This document shows positions 1-9,478 of a stretch of 64,000 nt of DNA, piece by piece. This DNA comes from Paraflavitalea pollutisoli. GTDB taxonomy: Bacteria; Bacteroidota; Bacteroidia; Chitinophagales; Chitinophagaceae. Within the stretch, counting starts at the first letter, position 1. Each line of letters starts with the position of its first letter. The notes under the pieces are model-generated. The model did not search any database. It was not told the origin of the DNA and saw nothing but the letters and a program-made list of their open reading frames with translations. Location of the stretch: positions 3,913,479 through 3,977,478 of the forward strand of contig NZ_JARKMX010000008.1 of NCBI RefSeq assembly GCF_029360705.1, in the 5' to 3' direction. The position numbers and the translations under genes were made by a program.

Positions 1-1
1 T

Positions 2-2614
2 GGTTTGGAAAGGTTGAACCCGTCAGACATTGAAAGTATGTCTATCCTGAAAGATGCTGCCGCTGCTATCTACGGATCGCGCGGGGGTAATGGTGTGATC
101 CTGATCACCACCAAACGTGGTAAAACGGGCAAACCGCTGCTCTCGTACGACTTCAACCAGGGTTGGTCACAGGCTACCCGTCTTCCTAAAATGTCGGATG
201 CCGTTGAATATACTACCATCATCAATGAGCTGCTGTTATTCGATGCCGGCCTGCCCTCCAATCTCTGGAAAGATGCCTGGACAGCGCTGAAAACAACGGG
301 TTCCTACACCAAACCCGATGGCAGCAAGCTCACCGCTACCTACCAACCCGATGTGATTCAGAAGCATGCTGATGGATCGGATATCTGGCGTTATCCCAAT
401 ACCGACTGGTTTGGTACTACACTCAAGAACTGGTCGCCCCAATCACGGCACAACCTGCAGATATCCGGTGGTTCTGAAACGGTGAAATACCTGGCCTCGC
501 TCGGGTACAACAACCAGGATGGCTACTACAAGAATTCGGCTACCGGTTACAAGCAATTCGATATGCGGCTCAACCTCGATGCCAAGGTCAACAAGTATAT
601 CTCGACCAGCATTGGATTGACAGCCCGCGAGGAATCACGCTTCTTCCCCACCAAGGGAGCACAGCCCATTTTCCGGATGCTGATGCGCGGCAAGCCCATC
701 GAACCGGAAGTATGGCCCAATGGCTTGCCCGGACCTGATATCGAGAATGGAGAGAACCCCATCGTGATCACCACCAACGCTACCGGATACGATAAAGACA
801 AACGCGATTACATTCAAACCAATGGCCGCGTGGAGATATTGATACCCGGTGTGCAGGGCCTGAAACTGACCGGTTTCGCTTCCCTGGATAAATACACCCG
901 CCGTACCAAGCGTTGGGAAACGCCCTGGTACCTGTACAACTGGGATAAGAAATCGTACGAGGCGGATGGTGTCACTCCTAAACTGGACAAATACCTGCGT
1001 TCTACCTTTACTGATCCACGCCTGACCGAGTCGCAGGAAGATCAGCTCAACATCACACTGAACGCCTTCCTCAACTACGACCGCACGTTTGGCGATCACA
1101 CCATCAACCTGCTGGCCGCCATCACGCGCGAGACGATCGAGAACCAGAACTTCAATGCGTTCCGTCGCAACTACATCTCTCCTTCAATCGACCAGTTGTT
1201 TGCCGGTGGTGATGATGCACAAAAGAACAACAATGGTGGCGCCTTCGAACGTGCCCGTTTGAGTTATTTTGGCCGCGTCAACTACAACTACCAGGAGAAA
1301 TACATTGCAGAATTCCTCTGGCGTTATGATGGTTCTTATATGTTCCCCAAAGCCGACCGCTGGGGTTTCTTCCCGGGTATCCTCGTAGGCTGGCGCCTGT
1401 CGGAAGAGGGTTTCATGAAGCCCCTCACTTTTGTCGACAACCTAAAACTGCGGGCTTCCTGGGGTCAGATGGGTAATGACAATATCCTGTTCAACGGCGT
1501 ATTACAGGAATACCGTTTCCTGTCCTTGTATGACTTCGGTTCGTACGTAGCCGGCAACAGCGTATTGAAGACATTGCGTGAAAGCAGTGTACCCAACCCC
1601 TTGTATACCTGGGAGGTGGCCAACAATGCCAACGTAGGATTAGAAGCCGGATTCCTGCAAAACAAACTGAACCTCGAGTTTGATTATTTCTTAAACGTGC
1701 GTTCCAATATCCTGATGGCCAACGAGGCCCAGGTACCTGCTTCTGCCGGTATGGAGTTGCCGCCGCAAAATCTGGGCAAGGTCAAGAACAAGGGTTTTGA
1801 ATTTCAACTCAGCTATAGCGACCGTATTGGCAAAGACTTCAAATACACCGTGAGCGTAAACGGTGGTTATGCCAAGAACGAGGTGGTCAAGTTACCCGAA
1901 ACACCGGGCCTCAAGCCACACCAGCTATCGACAGGTCATACCTTCGGTACCAATGGCGTTGCTTACCTCGTGTATGAGTACGATGGCGTATTCGTAGATC
2001 AGGCAGACATCGACAAGAACACGATCGACTACAAAGCTGCCACCAACAAACTGCGTCCTGGCGACATGAAATTCCGCGACGTAGATGGCAATGGTGAGAT
2101 CAATGGTGACGACCGGGTACGTCTCGACAAGAACCGCGATCCCTTGTTCACCGGCGGCCTCAACATCAGCCTGGGTTACAAAGGTTTCGATGCCACGATC
2201 CTCTTCCAGGGAGCTACCGGCGGTTTGTTGTTCTTCGGTACCGAGTCGGGTACGATCGGCAACTTCCTGCAATACTCTTACGATCATCGCTGGTCGGTGG
2301 AAAATCCCAGCAATGTGGATCCACGCCTGGCCAACCGGGGCAACACCTACTATTCGAGTGGTACTTTTGGCAACAACACGTACTGGCTGCGCAGCAGCAA
2401 TTACCTCCGCCTGAAGAACTTTGAAGTAGGTTATAACCTTTCCGGCAAGGTCATGCAAAAGATAGGCATGAGCAATTTCCGGGTTTATGTCAACGGCATC
2501 AACCTGCTCACCTTCGACAAGATGAAGATCTGGGATCCTGAATCCACCAGTGGCAACGGACAATACTATCCGCAGGCGAGGATCCTCAACGTAGGCGCAA
2601 GAGTAACCTTTTAA
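2..2614 (+). CDS. SusC/RagA-type TonB-dependent outer-membrane transporter, 5' end missing
   Basis: Outer-membrane beta-barrel that imports glycans or other nutrients with a SusD partner, powered by TonB. The frame is open from the left edge of the window, so the N-terminus (signal peptide, carboxypeptidase-like domain and the start of the plug) lies outside; the TTG at position 5 is not a real start. The visible protein opens in the plug with the SusC signature [19 protein letters not shown], then [11 protein letters not shown], and continues through a barrel of about 830 residues ending in a typical aromatic-rich strand ([12 protein letters not shown]). The SusD gene follows 11 bases later. 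The substrate cannot be told from the sequence. The following VCBS and haloperoxidase-like genes are frequent companions of SusCD pairs in this group, from general knowledge. Confidence 0.95.
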   Translation, partial: GLERLNPSDIESMSILKDAAAAIYGSRGGNGVILITTKRGKTGKPLLSYDFNQGWSQATRLPKMSDAVEYTTIINELLLFDAGLPSNLWKDAWTALKTTGSYTKPDGSKLTATYQPDVIQKHADGSDIWRYPNTDWFGTTLKNWSPQSRHNLQISGGSETVKYLASLGYNNQDGYYKNSATGYKQFDMRLNLDAKVNKYISTSIGLTAREESRFFPTKGAQPIFRMLMRGKPIEPEVWPNGLPGPDIENGENPIVITTNATGYDKDKRDYIQTNGRVEILIPGVQGLKLTGFASLDKYTRRTKRWETPWYLYNWDKKSYEADGVTPKLDKYLRSTFTDPRLTESQEDQLNITLNAFLNYDRTFGDHTINLLAAITRETIENQNFNAFRRNYISPSIDQLFAGGDDAQKNNNGGAFERARLSYFGRVNYNYQEKYIAEFLWRYDGSYMFPKADRWGFFPGILVGWRLSEEGFMKPLTFVDNLKLRASWGQMGNDNILFNGVLQEYRFLSLYDFGSYVAGNSVLKTLRESSVPNPLYTWEVANNANVGLEAGFLQNKLNLEFDYFLNVRSNILMANEAQVPASAGMELPPQNLGKVKNKGFEFQLSYSDRIGKDFKYTVSVNGGYAKNEVVKLPETPGLKPHQLSTGHTFGTNGVAYLVYEYDGVFVDQADIDKNTIDYKAATNKLRPGDMKFRDVDGNGEINGDDRVRLDKNRDPLFTGGLNISLGYKGFDATILFQGATGGLLFFGTESGTIGNFLQYSYDHRWSVENPSNVDPRLANRGNTYYSSGTFGNNTYWLRSSNYLRLKNFEVGYNLSGKVMQKIGMSNFRVYVNGINLLTFDKMKIWDPESTSGNGQYYPQARILNVGARVTF

Positions 2615-2625
2615 AACTGTACACG

Positions 2626-4515
2626 ATGAAGAAATTGCTTAAATACATAACACTCCCGGTAGTCGCTAGCATGCTCTTAACAGGTTGCAAACAAGAGTTT
2701 CTCGATACCAAACCGCTCGATAAAGTATCTTCTGCAGACGCCTGGAAAGACGCAGCACTGGCCGAAGCTTTCATTACCGGTATTTACGCTGGCCTCGGCC
2801 AGGGTGGTTTCGACGAACAGATGCTTTCCTCACTCAGTGATGAAACGATCTTTACCCATGCCGGTCGTAACATCAATGTGATCAACGAAGGTATTCTCAA
2901 CCCCTCCAACGTAGGATGGGAAAACGTGAATTACCGTTGGGGAAAAGACGCCAGCAAAAATGATATGTATGCCAGGATCAGGCATACCAACCTGGCGCTC
3001 GAGAACCTGCGTACCGCTACTTTCGAAGATGTCAACGGATTGAAAAAAAGGTTGCAGGGGGAAACCCACTTCCTGCGCGCCTTTTACTATCACCAGCTGG
3101 TACGGTATTACGGTGCAGTACCTATCATCGATAAGTCGTATGGGCTGAATGACGACTTCTCTATTGCGCGCAATACCTGGGAAGAGTGCGTAAACTTTAT
3201 CATCAAAGATTGCGATAGCGCCATTACCGAACTGAAGGACATTACCATGCCCGATGGTAAGGCCAATGAGCTGGCCGCCATGGCCCTCAAATCACGCATG
3301 CTGGTGTATGCCGCCAGTGACCTGCACGATATACCTACAGCCAAAGCCAAGTCTGCTATCATTGCAGCTTTCGCCAAGCCAGAATTACTCGGCTATCCCA
3401 GTGGCAGCCGCGTTACCCGCTGGCAGGCTGCGAAGAATGCCGCCAAGGCCATCATGGACAAGGTGCCTGGCAAGGGTTACAAACTCGACCTGGTGACACC
3501 TGTATCGATCGAAGATGCCAAGAAGAACTATATCTCCCTCGCTATGGGCGGTGCCAGCAAGGCGCCCGGCATCGATGCAGAAGCCAAGAAGGAAATCCTC
3601 TTCGGACGTTTCTTTACGATGGCTCGCGAAGAAGGCGGCATGCAAATGGGTCTGTACAACGGTCCCAATGGTTACCACAACTGGGCCGGTAATACACCGA
3701 TACAAGCCCTGGTGGATGATTATGAAATGATGGATGGAACCCGCTTCGATTGGAACAATACTGCGCAGAAAGAGTTTCCTTACAAGAACCGTGACCCCCG
3801 CATGTATGCTTCCGTCATGTTTGACGGTGCCGATTGGAAGCCACGGGACAAAGCTTCCGGCAATGTAGACCCTGCCAGCCAGATCCAGACCGGTCGTTAT
3901 GATATGGGGGGCGGTGTGTTACAATCGGGCCTCGACACGCGCGCCAGCACCATTGAAGACTGGAACGGTTCCTGGACGGGTTATTACATGCGCAAGTTCA
4001 TCGATCCCGATCCTGCGATCGTCGACAACAACACCCGCCAGGTCATTCCCTGGCCCTTCTTCCGGTATACGGAAGTGGTGTTCAATTACATCGAAGCCTG
4101 TATAGCTCTTGGAGAAGAAGGGGAAGCAAAAACCTGGCTCAACAGGATTCGCGCCCGTGCCGGTATGCCTGCCGTGAACGAATCAGGCGCCGCGCTGGTG
4201 GCACGCTACCAGAATGAGCGCCGGGTAGAAATGGTGTTCGAAGACCAGCGCTACCACGATGCCCGACGCTGGATGATCGCACCTGCTACCCTAGGCCGCA
4301 AAACCGTGTACATGGATGTGGTGGCCATGCTGAAACCAGGCGCTACCGCTCCCAAACCTTACAAGTACGATGAAACCAAGTATAACTATACCTACAAACC
4401 CACAGAGGTCAACTCGCTGGAAAACCGGCGTTGGGACGACAAGATGTACTTCCGGCCGATCAGCATTACAGAAATGAATACCAATACCAAACTGGTACAG
4501 AATCCGGGATATTGA
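2626..4515 (+). CDS. SusD/RagB family outer-membrane lipoprotein
   Basis: Surface lipoprotein that caps the SusC barrel and binds the substrate. The N-terminus has a lysine-rich start, a hydrophobic stretch and a lipobox ending LLTGC (Cys 21), then the typical SusD opening EFLDTKPLDKVSS. Helical TPR-like segments in the middle (for example HFLRAFYYHQLVRYYGAVPII) and a C-terminal RagB region with the family motif NERRVEMVFEDQRYHDARRW are clear. It ends with LVQNPGY, a usual SusD terminus. At 629 residues it is on the long side. It is co-transcribed with the SusC gene 11 bases upstream, and hairpins downstream probably end that operon. Confidence 0.95.
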   Translation: MKKLLKYITLPVVASMLLTGCKQEFLDTKPLDKVSSADAWKDAALAEAFITGIYAGLGQGGFDEQMLSSLSDETIFTHAGRNINVINEGILNPSNVGWENVNYRWGKDASKNDMYARIRHTNLALENLRTATFEDVNGLKKRLQGETHFLRAFYYHQLVRYYGAVPIIDKSYGLNDDFSIARNTWEECVNFIIKDCDSAITELKDITMPDGKANELAAMALKSRMLVYAASDLHDIPTAKAKSAIIAAFAKPELLGYPSGSRVTRWQAAKNAAKAIMDKVPGKGYKLDLVTPVSIEDAKKNYISLAMGGASKAPGIDAEAKKEILFGRFFTMAREEGGMQMGLYNGPNGYHNWAGNTPIQALVDDYEMMDGTRFDWNNTAQKEFPYKNRDPRMYASVMFDGADWKPRDKASGNVDPASQIQTGRYDMGGGVLQSGLDTRASTIEDWNGSWTGYYMRKFIDPDPAIVDNNTRQVIPWPFFRYTEVVFNYIEACIALGEEGEAKTWLNRIRARAGMPAVNESGAALVARYQNERRVEMVFEDQRYHDARRWMIAPATLGRKTVYMDVVAMLKPGATAPKPYKYDETKYNYTYKPTEVNSLENRRWDDKMYFRPISITEMNTNTKLVQNPGY

Positions 4516-4522
4516 TAACACA

Positions 4523-4545
4523 GGGGCCTGCCGTCAACAGGCCCC
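4523..4545 (+). terminator. GC-rich hairpin just after the susD gene
   Basis: GGGGCCTG pairs perfectly with CAGGCCCC across a 7-base loop, eight bases after the susD stop. No T run follows, so it may protect the 3' end of the susCD message or act together with the terminator at 4644-4675. Confidence 0.4.
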
Positions 4546-4643
4546 ACCCTGTGATACCAACCTATCAGGCCGACAAGGCCGCCATTAAACCCACCTATCC
4601 ATAAACCAGATCTTCGTTTGGTGTTTTTGTTATCGTTTACCAC

Positions 4644-4675
4644 GTCAGGTCGCTTAAAAGGCGGCCTGACTTATT
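4644..4675 (+). terminator. Intrinsic terminator of the susC-susD operon
   Basis: GTCAGGTCGC pairs over ten positions (one G-U) with GCGGCCTGAC across a 7-base loop and is followed by TTATTTT. It lies inside the longest open frame of the next gene, which argues that the real start of that gene is further downstream. Confidence 0.6.
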
Positions 4676-4716
4676 TTAAAGAATTCAGTACATTCAAGTA
4701 CCAAAACCTGCTAACA

Positions 4717-7700
4717 TTGCTCCTGAACAATAACAGCCTTCGCCTGCTTGCCATCGTAGCGATACTGGCAACCAGCTGCACCAGCAACGATGCCGCCAAA
4801 GAAAATGCGACTACTTCAGCTGCACCGCCACGATTTACTCTGCTGCCGCCAGAACAAACGCATGTACAATTTTCCAACAACCTCACGGAAGCACTCAATA
4901 CCAATATTCTGATGTACGAGTACTTCTACAATGGTGGGGGCGTTGCTGCCGGCGATCTCAACGGTGATGGTTTGGCAGATCTGTATTTCACTGGCAACAT
5001 GACCAGCAACCAACTATACCTGAACAAAGGACAGTTTGCCTTTGATGACATTACCCTCGCCGCCGGTGTAGCCGGCCGTCCCGGCCCCTGGAAAACGGGC
5101 ATTACGATGGCCGATGTAAATGGCGACGGAAAGCTGGATCTGTATCTGTGTTATTCCGGCAAAGTTCGACCTGAAAAGAGAAAGAATGAGCTCTATATCA
5201 ACCAGGGCAACAATGCACAGGGCGTCCCTACCTTTCTGGAGCAGGGAGCGCAATACGGCCTGGCCGACACAGGCTTCAGCACCCAAGGTTATTTCTTCGA
5301 CTTTGACCGTGACCATGACCTCGATCTCTTCCTGCTCAACCACAACCCCGATAACCTGCCCGTGCTCGACGAAGCCAGAACAGCTGTCGTGCTCGCCAAA
5401 GAAGATGCTGCCTGTGGTGTACGCCTGTTTCGCAATGACAACAATCATTTCACCGACATTACCCGGCAGGCAGGTATCAGCAGTTCTGCGCTGACTTATG
5501 GACTGGGTGCCGGCATTGCCGATCTCAATGGTGATGGATGGCCCGATATCTATGTCTCAAACGATTATGCCGTGCCCGACTATCTCTACATCAACAACGG
5601 CAATGGCACTTTCACCGATCAGCTTGCCCAAAGCATTGGCCACAGCAGTCAATTCTCGATGGGTAATGATATTGCCGATGTCAACAACGACGGCCTGCCC
5701 GATATCTTCACCCTCGACATGCTACCCGAAGACAACCACCGACAGAAATTACTTTTTGCGCCCGACAACTATGAGAAGTTTGACCTGAACCTACGGTCAG
5801 GGTTTCACTACCAGTACATGCGCAATATGCTACAGCTGAACAATGGCACTACGCCAGGTACCCATCTGCAAAGCGGTAACAAAAGATCCATCAGCTTCCG
5901 TGAAACAGCGCAGCAGGCCGGCGTGTCCAACACCGACTGGAGCTGGGCACCCTTGTTGGCCGACTACGACAACGATGGCTGGAAGGACCTCTTCGTCACC
6001 AATGGCTACCTGCGCGATTTCACCAATATGGATTTCATCAAGTACATGAATGATTACCTGCAAGGCAAAGGCAGGTTGCAGCGGGAAGACGTGCTTGACC
6101 TCGTACACCAGATCCCCTCCTCCAACCTTACCAACTATGTATTTGCCAACAACGGTGATGGAAACTTCACCAATAAAACGCAGGCCTGGGGCATCACCAA
6201 AAGCTCCAACAGCAATGGCGCAGCGTATGCAGACCTCGACAACGACGGTGACCTCGACCTCGTGATCAACAACATCAATGAGCCTGCCTTCCTGTACCGC
6301 AATGAAACCAATGGCACCCAACACTACCTGCAGGTAAAACTCAAAGGCGCCGGAGGCAACACGCAGGGTCTGGGGGCCAGGCTCACGCTCTACCACCAGG
6401 GACAGCAACAATTGCTGGAACAAATGCCCACCCGGGGATACCTGTCGACGGTATCAACCGTTCTACATGCTGGTCTCGGCAAGACGAACTCGATCGACTC
6501 GCTGCGCATCACCTGGCTCGGTGGCCAGGAGCAGGTGCTGAGGCAGGTTAAAGCCGACCAGGTTGTGCCCCTTGACGAAAAAGACTCCCGGCCTGCAACA
6601 CGACAAGCGCCTATACCAGCTCCCTTCTTCCGGGAAACGACCTCCCCTGTTCAGCAATCGTATGCCACTAATACCATCAACGATTTCAAGCGCCAACCCC
6701 TGTTGGTGAATCCACAATCCTTCAATACTCCCTGCCTGGTAAAAGGCGATGTAAATGGCGACGGCCTGGAAGATATATACGCGGGTGCCAGTGGTGGACA
6801 AGCTGCCAGGCTGTACCTGCAGCAACCAGGTGGCCGGTTTACCCGTAGCCAGCAATCCGCCTTCGACGCCGACAAAAACCATGAAGATGCCGATGCCGTA
6901 TTCTTCGATGCCAATGGCGATGGCCATATCGATCTGTATGTGGCCAGTGGCGGTTATCACCACTTCCTGCCCGACGATGGCATCCTGCAGGACCGCCTCT
7001 ACCTCAACAATGGCAAAGGGCAGTTCACCAAAAGCAATGACGCATTGCCCCTCCTGCATGTCAGCAAAAGTTGCGTACGGGTGCAAGACATCAATGGAGA
7101 TGGCGCCGCCGACCTGTTTGTAGGGGGGCGTGTAGTACCGGGCCGATATCCCGAAACGCCCGAAAGCTTCCTGTTGATCAATGATGGCAAAGGCCATTTT
7201 TCCAACCAGGTGGCCACCATCGCACCAGCTCTGCAAAAGGCGGGTATGATCACCGATGCTGCCTGGATCGATATGAATGGCGACAAACAGCCCGACCTTG
7301 TGATCGCCGGCGAATGGATGCCCATACAGGTTTTCATGGCAGGCAACAAACAACTGCAACCAGCTACCACCCAATACTTCGAAAAACCCTACAGTGGCTG
7401 GTGGAATAAACTGCTGATCGCCGACTTCAACAAAGACGGTCGTCCCGATATCATCGCCGGCAACAACGGTCTCAATACACAATGCCGGGTGAGCGACCAG
7501 GAGCCTGCTACCCTGTATTACAAAGATTTCGACGATAATGGCGCCATCGACCCCATCTGTTGTTTTTACATTCAAGGGAAAGAATATCCTTATGTAACCC
7601 GCGATGAACTGCTCGATCAGATGAGTATCATGCGTACGCGTTTTGTCGATTATAAAAGTTATGCAGATGCCACGATGGAAACCATCTTCACCAAAGAAGA

Positions 7701-8088
7701 ACTGAACGGCGTCAACAAGCTGCAGGCCAATTACCTGGCCACTGCTTACTTTGCCAGCGGCACCGATGGCAAACTACACCTGCAGGCATTACCGGCAACT
7801 GTACAATCTTCGCCCATCTATACGATCACCCGGCTCGACTACGACAAGGATGGTGTAGAAGATCTTTTGTTATGCGGCAATGTCAACCGGGCCAGGCTGC
7901 GCTTTGGCAAGTCCGACGCCAACTTCGGCGTGTTGTTGCGTGGTGATGGCAAAGGACAGTTTAACTATATACCACAGCAACAATCGGGCTTTCACCTCAC
8001 CGGCGATGTACGCAGCGTGCTGGCGCTGGACAAGCTGCTCCTGTTTGGCATCAATCAACAATCCCTTAAAGCTTATACAACCCGATAA
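4717..8088 (+). CDS. VCBS/FG-GAP repeat lipoprotein with ASPIC/UnbV domain
   Basis: Large secreted protein of calcium-binding propeller repeats. At least ten blades carry the D-x-N/D-x-D-G signature (DLNGDGLADLYF, DVNGDGKLDLYL, DLNGDGWPDIYV, DYDNDGWKDLFV, DLDNDGDLDLVI and others). Between the two repeat blocks lies an ASPIC/UnbV segment (GLGARLTLYHQGQQQ ... LRITWLGGQEQVL). The N-terminus LRLLAIVAILATSC is a lipobox, so an outer-membrane lipoprotein is likely. No ATG precedes it: the frame is open from 4618, but 4644-4675 is a terminator hairpin, so I chose the TTG at 4717 (about 1,123 residues). The next gene starts two bases after the stop. Proteins of this type accompany SusCD pairs; their role is unclear and may be polymer binding or surface adhesion. 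Confidence 0.85.
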   Translation: MLLNNNSLRLLAIVAILATSCTSNDAAKENATTSAAPPRFTLLPPEQTHVQFSNNLTEALNTNILMYEYFYNGGGVAAGDLNGDGLADLYFTGNMTSNQLYLNKGQFAFDDITLAAGVAGRPGPWKTGITMADVNGDGKLDLYLCYSGKVRPEKRKNELYINQGNNAQGVPTFLEQGAQYGLADTGFSTQGYFFDFDRDHDLDLFLLNHNPDNLPVLDEARTAVVLAKEDAACGVRLFRNDNNHFTDITRQAGISSSALTYGLGAGIADLNGDGWPDIYVSNDYAVPDYLYINNGNGTFTDQLAQSIGHSSQFSMGNDIADVNNDGLPDIFTLDMLPEDNHRQKLLFAPDNYEKFDLNLRSGFHYQYMRNMLQLNNGTTPGTHLQSGNKRSISFRETAQQAGVSNTDWSWAPLLADYDNDGWKDLFVTNGYLRDFTNMDFIKYMNDYLQGKGRLQREDVLDLVHQIPSSNLTNYVFANNGDGNFTNKTQAWGITKSSNSNGAAYADLDNDGDLDLVINNINEPAFLYRNETNGTQHYLQVKLKGAGGNTQGLGARLTLYHQGQQQLLEQMPTRGYLSTVSTVLHAGLGKTNSIDSLRITWLGGQEQVLRQVKADQVVPLDEKDSRPATRQAPIPAPFFRETTSPVQQSYATNTINDFKRQPLLVNPQSFNTPCLVKGDVNGDGLEDIYAGASGGQAARLYLQQPGGRFTRSQQSAFDADKNHEDADAVFFDANGDGHIDLYVASGGYHHFLPDDGILQDRLYLNNGKGQFTKSNDALPLLHVSKSCVRVQDINGDGAADLFVGGRVVPGRYPETPESFLLINDGKGHFSNQVATIAPALQKAGMITDAAWIDMNGDKQPDLVIAGEWMPIQVFMAGNKQLQPATTQYFEKPYSGWWNKLLIADFNKDGRPDIIAGNNGLNTQCRVSDQEPATLYYKDFDDNGAIDPICCFYIQGKEYPYVTRDELLDQMSIMRTRFVDYKSYADATMETIFTKEELNGVNKLQANYLATAYFASGTDGKLHLQALPATVQSSPIYTITRLDYDKDGVEDLLLCGNVNRARLRFGKSDANFGVLLRGDGKGQFNYIPQQQSGFHLTGDVRSVLALDKLLLFGINQQSLKAYTTR

Positions 8089-8090
8089 CC

Positions 8091-9410
8091 ATGCTTACCC
8101 GTTTCATCCTCCTGCTGAGCATCACGCTGGGATTGGCCAGCTGCCAGCCGGCCACTACGAAGACCAGCTTTGCTTCAACGCATATCAGCCAGGTGATTAC
8201 CCGCATGACGGACGTCATGATACACGACATTACCAATCCGCCGCTCGCAGCCCGCTTTTTCTCCTACGCCTGCCTCGCAGGGTATGAAGTGCTGGCGCAA
8301 AACGATAGTACGATATCTCCCTTACCTCTTATCATCAATGGATATCCAACCCTGGTGAAGCCCGATTCGCTGGCAGGCTATCATACGGAGCTGTCGGCAT
8401 TGCTGGCCATGCTGGAGACCGCCAAAAAGATGCAGCCGTCAGGTAAAATGATCGGCGCCTACGAACAACAGCTATTGGATTCTTGCCGCGCCATCGGGAT
8501 GTCGGAAGAAGAATTGGAAAGATCACAGCAGTATGCCGGCTGGATCAGCAAACAGGTATTGGCCTACGCCAAAGGAGATCGTTACAGCCGGATCAGCAAT
8601 TTTCCACGTTACACACCGCTGAACGAACCAGGCTATTGGTTTCCTACAGCCCCTGCCTATATGCCAGCTGTAGAACCCTACTTCAATACGGTGCGTCCAT
8701 TCATGCTCGACTCCGCCAGTCAGTTTATACCGCCCAGGCCCATCCCTTTCTCCACCAGCAAGCAATCTGACTTCTATGCACTGATGATGCGCAACTATAC
8801 AGTCACGAAAGATATGCCGCAGGAATACCGTGTCATCGCCGCTTTCTGGGATTGCAATCCCTTTGCCGTACAGGATGGCGGCCACCTGGTGACGGGCCTG
8901 AAAAAAATATCACCCGGCGCGCATTGGCTGGGCATCACCGGTATTGCCTGCCTGCAAGAGAAAAAGAGCTTTTCTGAAAGCCTTCAGATCTACACGATGG
9001 TTTCCATGGGATTAATGGATGCCTTTATTACCTGTTGGGATGAAAAGTTTCGCAGTAACCGCATACGACCGGAATCTGCCATCCGTCAGCTGGTGGATCC
9101 GCAATGGCAGCCACTCCTGCAAACGCCTCCCTTTCCGGAATACCTGAGCGGCCACTCCGTGATCTCCTCCGCGTCGGCGACCATTCTCAGTCATTACTTT
9201 GGTAACCATTTTGGATACAAGGATAGCGTGGAAGTCAGCTATGGTTTGCCAGCGCGGTCCTTCACCTCCTTCCGGCAGGCCGCTGATGAAGCTGCCGTCA
9301 GCCGTTTTTATGGGGGTATACACTTTATGGATGCGATCGACAACGGCGTACTGCAAGGTAACAAGGTAGGCGATCAATTATTGTCGCGGGTGGCTCGTGG
9401 AAAGCAATGA
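8091..9410 (+). CDS. PAP2/vanadium-dependent haloperoxidase-like lipoprotein
   Basis: A 439-residue exported protein of the PAP2 phosphatase/vanadium haloperoxidase superfamily. The three active-site motifs are visible: K319-x6-R326-P327 (KFRSNRIRP), the S353-G354-H355 motif in EYLSGHS, and S404-R405-x5-H411 in SRFYGGIHFMD. These residues hold vanadate in haloperoxidases or phosphate in acid phosphatases. The N-terminus is a lipoprotein signal (LGLASC, Cys 18). It starts two bases after the VCBS gene, so the two are co-expressed and probably sit together in the envelope. Haloperoxidase and phosphatase activity cannot be told apart by reading; the distance between motifs and the long helical N-terminal part fit the haloperoxidase-like branch better. 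Confidence 0.88.
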   Translation: MLTRFILLLSITLGLASCQPATTKTSFASTHISQVITRMTDVMIHDITNPPLAARFFSYACLAGYEVLAQNDSTISPLPLIINGYPTLVKPDSLAGYHTELSALLAMLETAKKMQPSGKMIGAYEQQLLDSCRAIGMSEEELERSQQYAGWISKQVLAYAKGDRYSRISNFPRYTPLNEPGYWFPTAPAYMPAVEPYFNTVRPFMLDSASQFIPPRPIPFSTSKQSDFYALMMRNYTVTKDMPQEYRVIAAFWDCNPFAVQDGGHLVTGLKKISPGAHWLGITGIACLQEKKSFSESLQIYTMVSMGLMDAFITCWDEKFRSNRIRPESAIRQLVDPQWQPLLQTPPFPEYLSGHSVISSASATILSHYFGNHFGYKDSVEVSYGLPARSFTSFRQAADEAAVSRFYGGIHFMDAIDNGVLQGNKVGDQLLSRVARGKQ

Positions 9411-9421
9411 ACCGTAATGCA

Positions 9422-9448
9422 GCAGCCCCGGCCATAGGCCAGGGCTGC
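9422..9448. terminator. Bidirectional hairpin between convergent genes
   Basis: GCAGCCC and GGGCTGC enclose a second stem GGCC-ATA-GGCC, giving a very stable hairpin between the stops of the haloperoxidase-like gene (+) and the FAD oxidoreductase gene (-). There is no strong T run on either side. Confidence 0.55.
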
Positions 9449-9478
9449 GATATGAAAGGTTGACCACTTCACTGGATT

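Noticed and set aside
5-2614. TTG at position 5 as the start of the first SusC gene
   Set aside because: The frame is open to the window edge and begins inside the plug domain, so the gene is cut by the window.
6463-7575. A 370-residue minus-strand frame opposite the VCBS gene
   Set aside because: Antisense of calcium-binding repeats; the plus-strand frame shows repeated D-x-D-x-D-G motifs.
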